Assembly (NCBI GenBank): GCA_030432795.1
Contig: JAUILW010000169.1
Span: 1-7,026 of the forward strand
Reading direction: 5' to 3'
Source: Gammaproteobacteria bacterium
GTDB lineage: Bacteria > Pseudomonadota > Gammaproteobacteria > Pseudomonadales > Azotimanducaceae
DNA: 7,026 nt
Shown here: one piece after another, positions 1-5,806 of the stretch
Position numbering within the stretch: the stretch's first letter is position 1
How the letters are laid out: each line of letters begins with the position of its first letter
Notes under the pieces: generated by a model
Seen by the model: the letters and a program-made list of their open reading frames with translations, nothing else
What the model was told of the DNA's origin: nothing
Databases searched by the model: none
Program-made: the position numbers and the translations under genes

Positions 1-32
1 ACGCCGACACGCACGCCGACACGCACGCCGAC
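1..32 (+). repeat. 12-bp tandem repeat, about 2.7 copies
   Basis: The unit ACGCCGACACGC occurs at 1-12 and 13-24, with a partial third copy from 25 to 32. It probably continues to the left of the window. A 12-bp unit keeps the reading frame and, in the frame ending at 75-77, encodes a repeated ADTH tetrapeptide, so copy number could vary without a frameshift. Confidence 0.75.
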
Positions 33-77
33 CCACACCCAGCTGAGCACTTCAGCTCCGAAGTATCCAGCCGATAA
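1..77 (+). CDS. 3' end of an upstream gene (partial)
   Basis: A reading frame open from the window edge (codons begin at base 3) ends at TAA 75-77. It encodes two ADTH repeats, then ADPHPAEHF and a short Ser-rich end. This frame is preferred because nearly every codon in the repeat ends in G or C, as in the neighbouring genes, while the other two frames do not show this. Its stop also overlaps the Shine-Dalgarno sequence of the next gene, typical operon spacing. The tail is rich in His, Asp and Ala and looks like a disordered C-terminal extension. The protein family cannot be told from 25 residues, and it could still be non-coding. Confidence 0.45.
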   Translation, partial: ADTHADTHADPHPAEHFSSEVSSR

Positions 78-82
78 GGAGG
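76..82 (+). promoter_or_regulatory. strong ribosome binding site for the PspC gene
   Basis: AAGGAGG lies nine bases before the ATG at 92 and is a near-complete anti-16S complement. It fixes the start of the PspC gene and overlaps the TAA at 75-77, so the two genes probably share one message. Confidence 0.75.
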
Positions 83-91
83 ACAACAACC

Positions 92-301
92 ATGAGTCAT
101 CGCACGCTCGAGAGCGTTCGCAACCGTCTGCATCTGAACAAGCGGGAAGGTTGGATCGCCGGTGTCTGCGCCGGGCTCGCCGACGTCTGCAACATTGACG
201 TGGCGGTTCTGCGCGTGGGCGCTGCCATCGCCGCGCTGTTCTTCACCAAGATCGCTATCGCTGTTTACCTGGTAGCCTGGCTGGTCCTAGACGAGCGCTA
301 A
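92..301 (+). CDS. PspC-domain small membrane protein
   Basis: This 69-residue protein is almost entirely one PspC domain (about residues 13-66). The signature GVCAGLA at residues 24-30 is followed by the usual short polar stretch (DVCNID), then a hydrophobic region at 39-66 ending in the YLVAWLVL pattern typical of the family. In the Psp envelope-stress system, PspC is an inner-membrane protein that works with PspB to recruit PspA under membrane stress. Here the domain stands alone without the extra cytoplasmic part of enterobacterial PspC, and no pspA, pspB or pspF is visible, so a classical Psp role is not shown. The start is supported by an excellent AAGGAGG site. A lipoprotein gene follows after 42 bp on the same strand. 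Confidence 0.88.
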   Translation: MSHRTLESVRNRLHLNKREGWIAGVCAGLADVCNIDVAVLRVGAAIAALFFTKIAIAVYLVAWLVLDER

Positions 302-343
302 GCGAAGCCAAGACGAGCGCGCGGGACACGCACAGGAGCCAAC

Positions 344-694
344 ATGTCCCGAGCCATCTTGTTGATTGCAGCCGTTACCATGCTGAGCGGCTGCATAGGT
401 TACCAACGCACCAGCGAAACCATGGGCTACGAGCCAGATCAGACGCTGCTCGAGTCGCTGGGTACCGGCACCTTGTCCATCGATACTCTGACAGAACGCC
501 TTGGGCCACCCAGCAGCATCGGCCACCCGAGTGCCGGAACGCAGCTGTGGGTGTACGACGCACGGGCCAGCCGCTCACACCGGGCGCATTTCCTGCCATT
601 GGCAGCCTTTCAGTGGCATAGCTCAAGCCAGGTACGACACGTTTTCGAGGTTCGTGACGGCGAGGTTACGCGTCACTGGCAGGAGGCTTTCTGA
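344..694 (+). CDS. lipoprotein with BamE/SmpA-like C-terminal pattern
   Basis: This is a 116-residue predicted lipoprotein. Residues 1-16 form a signal peptide with a lipobox LSGC, giving lipidation at Cys17. Residue +2 is Ile, not Asp, which under the enterobacterial rule predicts sorting to the outer membrane. The mature part contains LTERLGPPSSIG (49-60) followed by GTQLWVYDAR (65-74). This 'short helix, LG.P, then W.Y strand' layout recalls the BamE/SmpA/OmlA fold, in which a small lipoprotein supports beta-barrel assembly, though many unrelated small lipoproteins share it. The ATG has an AGGAG site at 334-338. It is convergent with the DUF6279 gene, the two stops being only 6 bp apart. 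The lipoprotein call is firm; the BamE-like reading is a guess from pattern. Confidence 0.8.
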   Translation: MSRAILLIAAVTMLSGCIGYQRTSETMGYEPDQTLLESLGTGTLSIDTLTERLGPPSSIGHPSAGTQLWVYDARASRSHRAHFLPLAAFQWHSSSQVRHVFEVRDGEVTRHWQEAF

Positions 695-700
695 CCGGCC

Positions 701-1591
701 TCAGCAACTTACCAGGCAGGCGGCAGCTTCGGCGGGTACCTCAGCATTCGCGGCCAGGTCGCGAAAGTCTTCCGCCAGCGTCAGCAACCGCTCCTGAAAG
801 CGCGCCGTCTGCCGATCATCCAGTTTCGCCAGCAAACCATGCAGCACCTCCAGACTGAGCGCTTCGTTCGCCCGAGTCGCGCGCGTGAACTCTTCACCCC
901 AGAATCGTTCCCGTTCTTCTACCAGCCGGCGATAGCTCGCAGCAAACGCGTCCACGTCGTCCCGGCCGGCCAGCGCCTGCAACAGTGCCGCCTGCCAGCG
1001 CTCGCGATACGCGGCCCAAAGGACAAACTCCGGCTGATAGCGTACTGATTGGGTGGCAATGTAGTCACGCTGCGCGCGGCTGAGACGGCCGGCGAAGTAC
1101 TTCATGCCACCTTCCACGCGCTCCCGCCACTCGTCTTGTGCCTCGCTGAGGGTCATCGACAGCTCATCTTCGGCAAACTCTGCGTTGCTGCGTGCAAATG
1201 CTTCCGGCAAACCAGCAACCTGCGCCTCCGACAGCGAAGCCATGAGTTCGATGACCATGGGCATGCTGCGGGCTTCAATCTCATCCGCCCAAACGATGGC
1301 GTCTTCGAAAAGAAGGCGTACTTCACCCACACCCATCGTCTCATCGAGCTCGTTCGCAAGCAGCTGCGCTCGCTGGGCGTAGAGGGGCAGATGTGAGGAA
1401 CGGTGCCAGTACAACAGCCGCGCCAGCTCCGCGTCGAGGTAGGCCGCCTGAGCGTCATCGAGATCCACATAGTCCGCGACCTGCCAACGCACCAGCCGAT
1501 CGATGTTGTTGTAGGCAAATTTAACCGTGCAACCCGACGCCACCGTGCAGAGGACGAGTAGAAAAACAAGACGACGAACCGAGAGCATCAC
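701..1591 (-). CDS. DUF6279-family lipoprotein
   Basis: This 296-residue predicted lipoprotein has a signal peptide at residues 1-20 (RR then a hydrophobic stretch) with lipobox ASGC, so Cys21 is the lipidation site. The segment YNNIDRLVRWQVADYVDLDD (27-46), with later YWHRSSHLPLY (61-71), is the pattern I associate with DUF6279 lipoproteins of proteobacteria, whose function is unknown. The rest is strongly helical and charged, with no catalytic motif seen. Two starts fit: GTG at 1591, sharing GTGA with the stop of the upstream YkvA gene, or ATG at 1588, sharing one base with it (TGATG). An AGGA serves either, and both imply translational coupling. The protein ends in a Cys-containing ACLVSC. 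It is the last gene of the amidotransferase-YkvA-DUF6279 group. Confidence 0.82.
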   Translation of the reverse strand: MMLSVRRLVFLLVLCTVASGCTVKFAYNNIDRLVRWQVADYVDLDDAQAAYLDAELARLLYWHRSSHLPLYAQRAQLLANELDETMGVGEVRLLFEDAIVWADEIEARSMPMVIELMASLSEAQVAGLPEAFARSNAEFAEDELSMTLSEAQDEWRERVEGGMKYFAGRLSRAQRDYIATQSVRYQPEFVLWAAYRERWQAALLQALAGRDDVDAFAASYRRLVEERERFWGEEFTRATRANEALSLEVLHGLLAKLDDRQTARFQERLLTLAEDFRDLAANAEVPAEAAACLVSC

Positions 1592-1992
1592 TGACCATTC
1601 CTGTTGTTTAGGTAGGCGCGGTACGCCTCGATCTCGCCGCGAACAGCACCTACAACGTAGGCGATCACCGCCGCGTCGTCCGCCAGACCGAAGCCGAGGA
1701 GAAAGTCGGGGATCACGTCCAGCGGCATGAGAAAGTACAGCACACCGGCGGCGATCGTCACCAGCGTGCGCTTGGAGATATCGGTGTACTCGCCCCGGTA
1801 GTATGCGCCAAGCAGATCGATCAGCAGCGCCAACTCCTCGCGCACCGCCCGGAACCGCGCGCTCCAGCCGCCGGTGCGATCGAGCTTTTCGCCTGCTTCC
1901 TCCACCAGCGTGCGGATCTTGTCGCGGTCCGCTACCAGCTTACCCGCGCGCTGACGGAAATGATCAAAACGGGTTGGCTCCTTATTCGCCAT
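1588..1992 (-). CDS. YkvA/DUF1232-family membrane protein
   Basis: This 134-residue protein has a clear DUF1232 (YkvA, COG3339) core at about residues 86-109: YFLMPLDVIPD followed by LLGFGLADDAAVI, with the conserved P.D.IPD and DD motifs. The core is hydrophobic and probably membrane associated; the N-terminal 75 residues are charged and helical. The family is widespread and its biochemical role is unknown. I chose ATG 1992 over TTG 2010 because GGGGA lies six bases upstream and the extra residues (RRGIG) look like read-through of upstream sequence. The start overlaps the end of the amidotransferase gene by 11 nt, and the stop overlaps the start of the DUF6279 gene, so the three genes form one operon. 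Confidence 0.85.
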   Translation of the reverse strand: MANKEPTRFDHFRQRAGKLVADRDKIRTLVEEAGEKLDRTGGWSARFRAVREELALLIDLLGAYYRGEYTDISKRTLVTIAAGVLYFLMPLDVIPDFLLGFGLADDAAVIAYVVGAVRGEIEAYRAYLNNRNGQ

Positions 1993-2725
1993 CCCTATTC
2001 CCCGCCGCAATTGCTCCGGCTGCAGCGCTTTGCGCGGAAAAACCCAGGAATCGCAACATCCATCCGGCTACCAGATCGTCGTCCAGCGCTGTCTCCAGCG
2101 AAGCGATGCCGGTTTCGTAAGTCTGCTCCCCCAGCAGCTCGCGGCGATGATTCATCAGCGTTCGCGCGTAACCCGCCTGGAACTCCGGATGGCCCTGCAG
2201 GCCGAGTACGTTCGCACCCATGACAAAGCCAGACACGGGGCAGAACGGGGTGCTGGCGATGCACTGCGCGCCCTGGGGCAAACGCATCACCTGGTCCTGG
2301 TGGCTGGACAGGATGCGGAAAGCCGGCGCGGAAGGCTGCATCCAGGGCTGCGGGGTGGTGACTTCGGCACGGTGCACCCCAACCGCCCAACCCGCTTCGG
2401 CTGCACGCACCTCGCCGCCAAAAAAGTGGGCGATGAGCTGGTGACCAAAACAGATGCCGATCACCGGTGCACCGCGATCGATCTCCGCCCGTAGAAAGGC
2501 GACAAACGGCGGCAACCAAGGCAGATCTTCATAGACGCTGTGCCTGCTGCCGGTGATGACGTAGGCGTCCGAAGCCGCCTCGGGCGGTCCCTCCCGCACA
2601 TCGTCCACCACGATCTCGGCGTCGGCGTCTGCCAGCAAGCGCCGGAACATGTCCGGGTAGTCACCGTGCGCTCCTTGAAACTCGGGCAGCACGGAGTCAG
2701 TCTGCAATATGCACAGGCGTTTCAT
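1982..2725 (-). CDS. class I glutamine amidotransferase, stand-alone
   Basis: This 247-residue protein is a free-standing class I glutamine amidotransferase of the GMP-synthase-subunit type (COG0518-like). Such proteins hydrolyse glutamine and pass ammonia to a synthase partner, or have become gamma-glutamyl hydrolases. The visible catalytic triad is Cys92 in GICFGHQ and His179 with Glu181 in QGHPEF. An oxyanion-strand motif YVITGSRHSVYED precedes the nucleophile. No synthetase domain is fused and none is encoded nearby, so the acceptor substrate is unknown. The reading frame extends to a GTG at 2764, but ATG 2725 is preferred because family homology appears to begin at MKRLCILQTDS; its Shine-Dalgarno is weak, leaving the start somewhat uncertain. 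It is first in its operon, downstream of the 310-bp gap. Confidence 0.87.
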   Translation of the reverse strand: MKRLCILQTDSVLPEFQGAHGDYPDMFRRLLADADAEIVVDDVREGPPEAASDAYVITGSRHSVYEDLPWLPPFVAFLRAEIDRGAPVIGICFGHQLIAHFFGGEVRAAEAGWAVGVHRAEVTTPQPWMQPSAPAFRILSSHQDQVMRLPQGAQCIASTPFCPVSGFVMGANVLGLQGHPEFQAGYARTLMNHRRELLGEQTYETGIASLETALDDDLVAGWMLRFLGFSAQSAAAGAIAAGNRDGE

Positions 2726-2814
2726 GACGATGTCTCGACGGGCCGCACCTAAACTCCCGATCACGCAGCGCGTATCAACCCTTCGCCGCGGCGCTGCTGC
2801 GGATCTGCTCAGCT

Positions 2815-2835
2815 TGTGGATAAGTATGAGGATAA
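2815..2835 (-). promoter_or_regulatory. two DnaA-box-like sites, 12 bp apart
   Basis: On the minus strand 2823-2815 reads TTATCCACA, the perfect strong DnaA-box consensus, and 2835-2827 reads TTATCCTCA, one mismatch from it. They have the same orientation with starts 12 bp apart, close to one helical turn. DnaA recognises TTATNCACA at origins, at its own regulatory loci and at some promoters. Binding is inferred from the match only. The pair lies about 90-110 bp upstream of the amidotransferase start. Confidence 0.5.
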
Positions 2836-2899
2836 CTTGTTCGGGAACTGCGAACTACGCATTCTCGCTCGGACCCCAAATGGAGGGCGGCAGCAGAGA

Positions 2900-2945
2900 A
2901 AAACAATATTAGTTGTTTATATTCAATAACATAGGATCTATTTTC
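2900..2945. other. AT-rich core, about 20% G+C
   Basis: Only 9 of these 46 bases are G or C, against about 60% in the surrounding genes. It is the only stretch of this kind in the window. It could be a promoter region, a DNA unwinding element or a site for a nucleoid protein; sequence alone does not decide. Confidence 0.65.
2901..2918. repeat. inverted repeat AAACAA-N6-TTGTTT
   Basis: Perfect 6-bp arms at 2901-2906 and 2913-2918 surround a 6-bp spacer inside the AT-rich core. The size and symmetry fit an operator for a dimeric regulator. The AT-rich background makes chance occurrence fairly likely, and the regulator is not recognisable. Confidence 0.4.
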
Positions 2946-2955
2946 GCGACCTTTC

Positions 2956-2966
2956 GTGAGGTTCAC
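2956..2966. repeat. short palindrome GTGA-N3-TCAC
   Basis: GTGAGGTTCAC has 4-bp arms around a 3-bp centre, immediately left of the longer inverted repeat at 2968-2999. The spacing differs from a CRP site (GTGA-N6-TCAC). It may be part of an operator or chance. Confidence 0.25.
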
Positions 2967-2967
2967 T

Positions 2968-2999
2968 GCGATCCAGAAGCGACATTCCGTCCGGATCGC
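2968..2999. repeat. inverted repeat GCGATCC-N18-GGATCGC
   Basis: Perfect 7-bp arms lie at 2968-2974 and 2993-2999. Each arm contains a GATC. No T-run follows on either strand, which argues against an intrinsic terminator. It sits between the AT-rich core and the DnaA-box-like site at 3004-3012. Confidence 0.45.
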
Positions 3000-3003
3000 C
3001 AGG

Positions 3004-3012
3004 TGTGCATAA
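3004..3012 (-). promoter_or_regulatory. DnaA-box-like site
   Basis: On the minus strand this reads TTATGCACA, matching TTATNCACA exactly and in the same orientation as the pair at 2815-2835. It lies about 60 bp to the right of the AT-rich core, so the boxes flank the core. Function is inferred only. Confidence 0.45.
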
Positions 3013-3035
3013 CACTCAGAGGAAGCCGCAAAGGC

Positions 3036-3362
3036 TCAGCCCAGGGCTGGGATCAGCCACATCAGTCCGATCAGGAATCCCAACACACCGACAAACCACC
3101 GAAACGGCGAGTGGCGGCTGCGCGGCGCAGTTACCTCGCCCCGAGTCACTTCCAGTACAGGGGCACCCGCCTCACCGCGTCGAGCCGTGTGCGCGCTCCG
3201 GCGGAAGGTGTCTTCCAGCGTCGAGGAGCCGTTGCGGGCAAGCTCCTCCAGAAGCACGCGCCGGGCCTGACGGTACTCTGACCGCGAGAATTCGCCCGCT
3301 GCATGCGCCCGCGCAATGCGCCTCAGCCGCTGGGATTCCGGCGGCAGTGTCATCAACTTCAT
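3036..3362 (-). CDS. small SHOCT-like protein with C-terminal membrane anchor
   Basis: This 108-residue protein is not assigned to a named family with certainty. Residues 12-41 (RLRRIARAHAAGEFSRSEY and following) resemble a SHOCT-type helical hairpin ('GEFS..EY'), often found at the ends of membrane-associated proteins. Residues 42-86 are polar and probably disordered, rich in Ser, Thr and Arg. One hydrophobic segment at about 87-106 ends two residues before the C-terminus, giving a tail-anchored topology with the N-terminus in the cytoplasm. The ATG shares ATGA with the stop of the kinase gene (4-nt overlap) and has GAGGG seven bases upstream, so it is translationally coupled. As last gene of the phosphosignalling operon it may be a kinase substrate or membrane adaptor. 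T48-L-E-D51 fits the pThr-x-x-Asp preference of some FHA domains. Confidence 0.75.
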   Translation of the reverse strand: MKLMTLPPESQRLRRIARAHAAGEFSRSEYRQARRVLLEELARNGSSTLEDTFRRSAHTARRGEAGAPVLEVTRGEVTAPRSRHSPFRWFVGVLGFLIGLMWLIPALG

Positions 3363-5806
3363 GACAATTCCCTCAGCAGTCGAAAGCCCACGTGTTCACG
3401 GGCTGCGGCATCCAGTGCCACACGGGACGCCGCTGCGCACTTCCCAGCGTCCGCAATGCTGCCACCGACCGCGTAGTATCCGGCGTCGCCGCGCACGATC
3501 TCCGCCACGTTGCCGAGCACGTGGTGCAAACCGAGGCTGTTGGCCTCACCGGCGGTGGTTTTGAGCAGCCGCTTGCCGCCCAGAAGGCGCGCGCCGCAAT
3601 TGACCGTGCCTGGATTCTGCGCCGCAGCGAAGAGCGCCCACTCCTCATCCTGGGGCAAGCGGTACGCGAAACCTGTCGTCTCGGACAGCCACCGCGCGTA
3701 GCGTTCCACCGTCTGCGCATCGAGACCTGTAACCGGAAGCTCTGCATCCTGGTCGGCACAGTCGAGCCCGACAGCGGCACAAAACGGCAGGAATTCAGCA
3801 CCGGAGATCTCCGGCGTAACCGCCAGTTCCCGCTTACCATCCGCCGCTGGGACTACGGTGAGCATCAACGTTCCACCACCAGCAATCGCGTCGCGACATT
3901 GCGGCGCTTCACGCGGTAGCGCCACCACCCGGCAAGGATCGAGATCGATCGCCTCTACCCTCGGCAAGGTACCGAAGCGCGCCAGGGCATCGCGTTGCAA
4001 GAGCCGAGCCTGCTGCGCATCCACACGGCCGAGACGCTGCACACAATCGCTGAGCGCCGCATCGACGTAGCGGCGCGCACCGGCACTGCGCGGCGCCTCG
4101 AGGGCCGTCAGGTCCAGCCGCAGACATCCTGCTTCGAAGACTTCCTCTGCCGCCGCAAGCTCCCGCGCTTCACGTGCCTGTCTCTGGGCAGCCTGCGCCT
4201 GTGCCGCCTCCGCTTCCGCCAGGCCGTGCAGCGCCTGCAGCCGTTCGGCTTGCGGAGCCAGCGGCTCCGCCAGCACCAGCAGGTCGTTGGCACGCGAAAG
4301 CTTACCGGCACGCGCGACAACCAGCGCACGCTCGCCGAGCTGATGGCCCAGTGCCTGCAGCCTAGGCGCCAGATCGAGCACACCGGGCCATCCGGCAAGC
4401 TGCGCCTCAAGGGCCAGGAGCGCTTTCACCGTGTCGGTGTGCGCATCGTTGACACCTTGTTCCGCCGCTGACAATCGGCTGGACAAGCGGGCAAACTCTG
4501 CCTCCGCGGCGACTCGCAGCAAGGCGTCTGCAGAAGGGGAAGCCGCAATCTGACGACGCGCTTCGTAGAGGTCTGTGGTATCCGGCCAGCTCGCCGCAGC
4601 AGCCAGGGCTTGCTCGATACGCTGTCCAAACTGCTTGCGCAGCGCTGGATGGTAGGCTCCCTGGGTATCGAGCGCGCGAAGCCGATCCAGCTCATCGGCA
4701 ATGGCCTTCAGCGTTTCCGCATCGAGCTGGTCCTCGGTCAGATGGCCACTTACCCTGGCTGCCTGTGCGTCCAGCAACGTGGTCTGACGTACTTCGGCCT
4801 TCACCTCGTCTATCTGCGCACCTTCGATCACTGCAAACGAGCCGGCAAAAACCGCCAGCAGCACCCCGGCAGCGGCCAGCGCCCGGCTGCGCCATTGCGT
4901 ACGCCCGAAAAACGCCTGTTCCAATTCCGCAACACTCTGCGGCCGGTTCTGCCGGTAGAACGACAGGGCTTTGGACAAAACGCGCCATTGCCGCATGCCC
5001 AGCTGTTTGGGCCGCTCCGGCTCGAGCCCCTCCGCCAACGCTTCGTCCGCTGACAAGCGGCCGTACGGATGATGACCCGTCAACACCATGTAGATGACGA
5101 TGCCCAGAGAGTAGATGTCGTCTCGCTGCTCCGGGTTATCGCCGCGAATCATCTCCAGGCTCGCATAGACCGGCGTGAGCGCTGCCATGCGCGCCGGGTC
5201 GAAGACGGTGTCCTCGCCATGATCAGGGCGCACCTGCACCGCTCGGGCGATGCCAAAGTCCAGTATCTTTGCCACGTCCTGAGAGGTGACAAAAACATTG
5301 CCGGGCTTGAAGTCAGCGTGAACCACACCGTTGTCGTGTGCATAGCGCAGCCCATCGCACAAACCACGAATCACTTTGCGTGCGAGATCGTCCGGCAGAC
5401 CGTTGGGATATGCATGCAGCAGATCCGCCAGCTCTCGTCCCTGCAACAGCTCCATGGTGATGAACGGCACATTGCCGTCCTTGTCGAAGTCGAAGATCGA
5501 GACGATGTTGGGATGCGCCAGCTGCTGGGATTTGGACGCTTCGCGTTCTAGAGATATGAACGCCTCCGGGTGCTCGCGCACATCGCTGTTGAGCACTTTG
5601 ATGGCGACGTACGGAAATCGGTCGCGCGCTTCGACCTTGCGCAGATCCTTGGCGCGGTAAACGGTTCCCATTCCGCCGGAGCCGAGCTTTTCGTCCAGCA
5701 CAAAGCGCGACTTCAGTACGCGCGGCGTGGGCGCAGCCTCGCCGGATCCTCCCGTGCTGCCGGTGCGGCTCTTGGCCCGTAGAACGGTGGCGTCGTCGCC
5801 GCTCAC
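3359..5806 (-). CDS. transmembrane Ser/Thr protein kinase with C-terminal FGE/SUMF-like domain
   Basis: This 815-residue protein starts with a Ser/Thr-rich leader (1-33), then a Hanks-type kinase domain (about 35-300). Visible motifs are the Gly loop GSGGMG (42-47), Lys70 in VAIK, Glu89 in the alpha-C helix, catalytic loop HADFKPGN (163-170, Asp165), DFG at 183-185 and YASLE where APE is usual. The HRD Arg is replaced by Ala164. One membrane segment (about 308-328) separates it from a helical, partly coiled-coil, TPR-like region (330-610). A C-terminal part (about 638-812) resembles the FGE-sulfatase/SUMF fold: YRLPQDEEWALFAA (715-728), LGNVAEI, GGS and GFRLL. Such domains are known on bacterial kinases, for example chlamydial Pkn1. 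Start is GTG, sharing GTGA with the phosphatase stop, with GAGGAG at 5820-5815. All eight Cys beyond the membrane segment lie in 561-790. Confidence 0.92.
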   Translation of the reverse strand: MSGDDATVLRAKSRTGSTGGSGEAAPTPRVLKSRFVLDEKLGSGGMGTVYRAKDLRKVEARDRFPYVAIKVLNSDVREHPEAFISLEREASKSQQLAHPNIVSIFDFDKDGNVPFITMELLQGRELADLLHAYPNGLPDDLARKVIRGLCDGLRYAHDNGVVHADFKPGNVFVTSQDVAKILDFGIARAVQVRPDHGEDTVFDPARMAALTPVYASLEMIRGDNPEQRDDIYSLGIVIYMVLTGHHPYGRLSADEALAEGLEPERPKQLGMRQWRVLSKALSFYRQNRPQSVAELEQAFFGRTQWRSRALAAAGVLLAVFAGSFAVIEGAQIDEVKAEVRQTTLLDAQAARVSGHLTEDQLDAETLKAIADELDRLRALDTQGAYHPALRKQFGQRIEQALAAAASWPDTTDLYEARRQIAASPSADALLRVAAEAEFARLSSRLSAAEQGVNDAHTDTVKALLALEAQLAGWPGVLDLAPRLQALGHQLGERALVVARAGKLSRANDLLVLAEPLAPQAERLQALHGLAEAEAAQAQAAQRQAREARELAAAEEVFEAGCLRLDLTALEAPRSAGARRYVDAALSDCVQRLGRVDAQQARLLQRDALARFGTLPRVEAIDLDPCRVVALPREAPQCRDAIAGGGTLMLTVVPAADGKRELAVTPEISGAEFLPFCAAVGLDCADQDAELPVTGLDAQTVERYARWLSETTGFAYRLPQDEEWALFAAAQNPGTVNCGARLLGGKRLLKTTAGEANSLGLHHVLGNVAEIVRGDAGYYAVGGSIADAGKCAAASRVALDAAAREHVGFRLLRELS

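Larger units (their letters stand above)
2726..3035. other. 310-bp intergenic region with AT-rich core
   Basis: No convincing gene lies here. It separates the end of the kinase operon from the start of the amidotransferase operon, both on the minus strand, so it should hold a terminator and a promoter. It contains an AT-rich core, three short inverted repeats and three DnaA-box-like 9-mers, listed separately. No strong Rho-independent terminator is seen: the best candidate is an imperfect hairpin around 3033-3058 at the end of the SHOCT gene, followed by only three T residues on the minus strand. No good sigma-70 promoter toward the amidotransferase gene is visible. A TATAAA at 2921-2916 (minus strand) lacks a matching -35 box. 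Confidence 0.8.

Noticed and set aside
1..32. Tandem repeat as a CRISPR array
   Set aside because: The 12-bp units are directly adjacent with no spacers and keep a reading frame.
683..702. GAGGC/GCCTC hairpin between the convergent lipoprotein genes as a bidirectional terminator
   Set aside because: The arms are only 5 bp with a 10-base loop, there is no T-run, and it overlaps the coding ends.
2839..2848. GTTC-GG-GAAC palindrome as a LexA box
   Set aside because: The spacing does not match known LexA sites (CTGT-N8-ACAG or GAAC-N4-GTTC), and no SOS gene is adjacent.
2775..2966. 63-codon minus-strand open frame in the intergenic gap
   Set aside because: It needs a GTG start without a clear ribosome site, has no recognisable domain, and runs across the AT-rich core and inverted repeats.
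2726..3035. The gap as the main chromosomal origin
   Set aside because: No dnaA, dnaN, gidA/mnmG, rpmH or parAB gene is nearby, and only three DnaA-box-like sites are present. A weaker DnaA-related role is kept as a finding.
2757..3054. Six GATC sites in about 300 bp as evidence for a Dam/SeqA-type origin
   Set aside because: The adjacent YkvA coding region has about nine GATC in 360 bp, so the gap is not enriched over its surroundings.
3359..3560. Kinase C-terminal domain as a diversity-generating retroelement target
   Set aside because: FGE-like domains can be such targets, but no reverse transcriptase or template repeat is present, and the end is not rich in Asn/AAY codons as variable regions usually are.
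3392..3919. Long open frame antisense to the kinase gene (175 codons), with several others like it at 3995-4471, 4610-5053, 5069-5551 and 6127-6570
   Set aside because: High-G+C genes often leave open antisense frames. These lack family motifs and good ribosome sites, while the minus-strand frames carry full kinase and phosphatase motifs.
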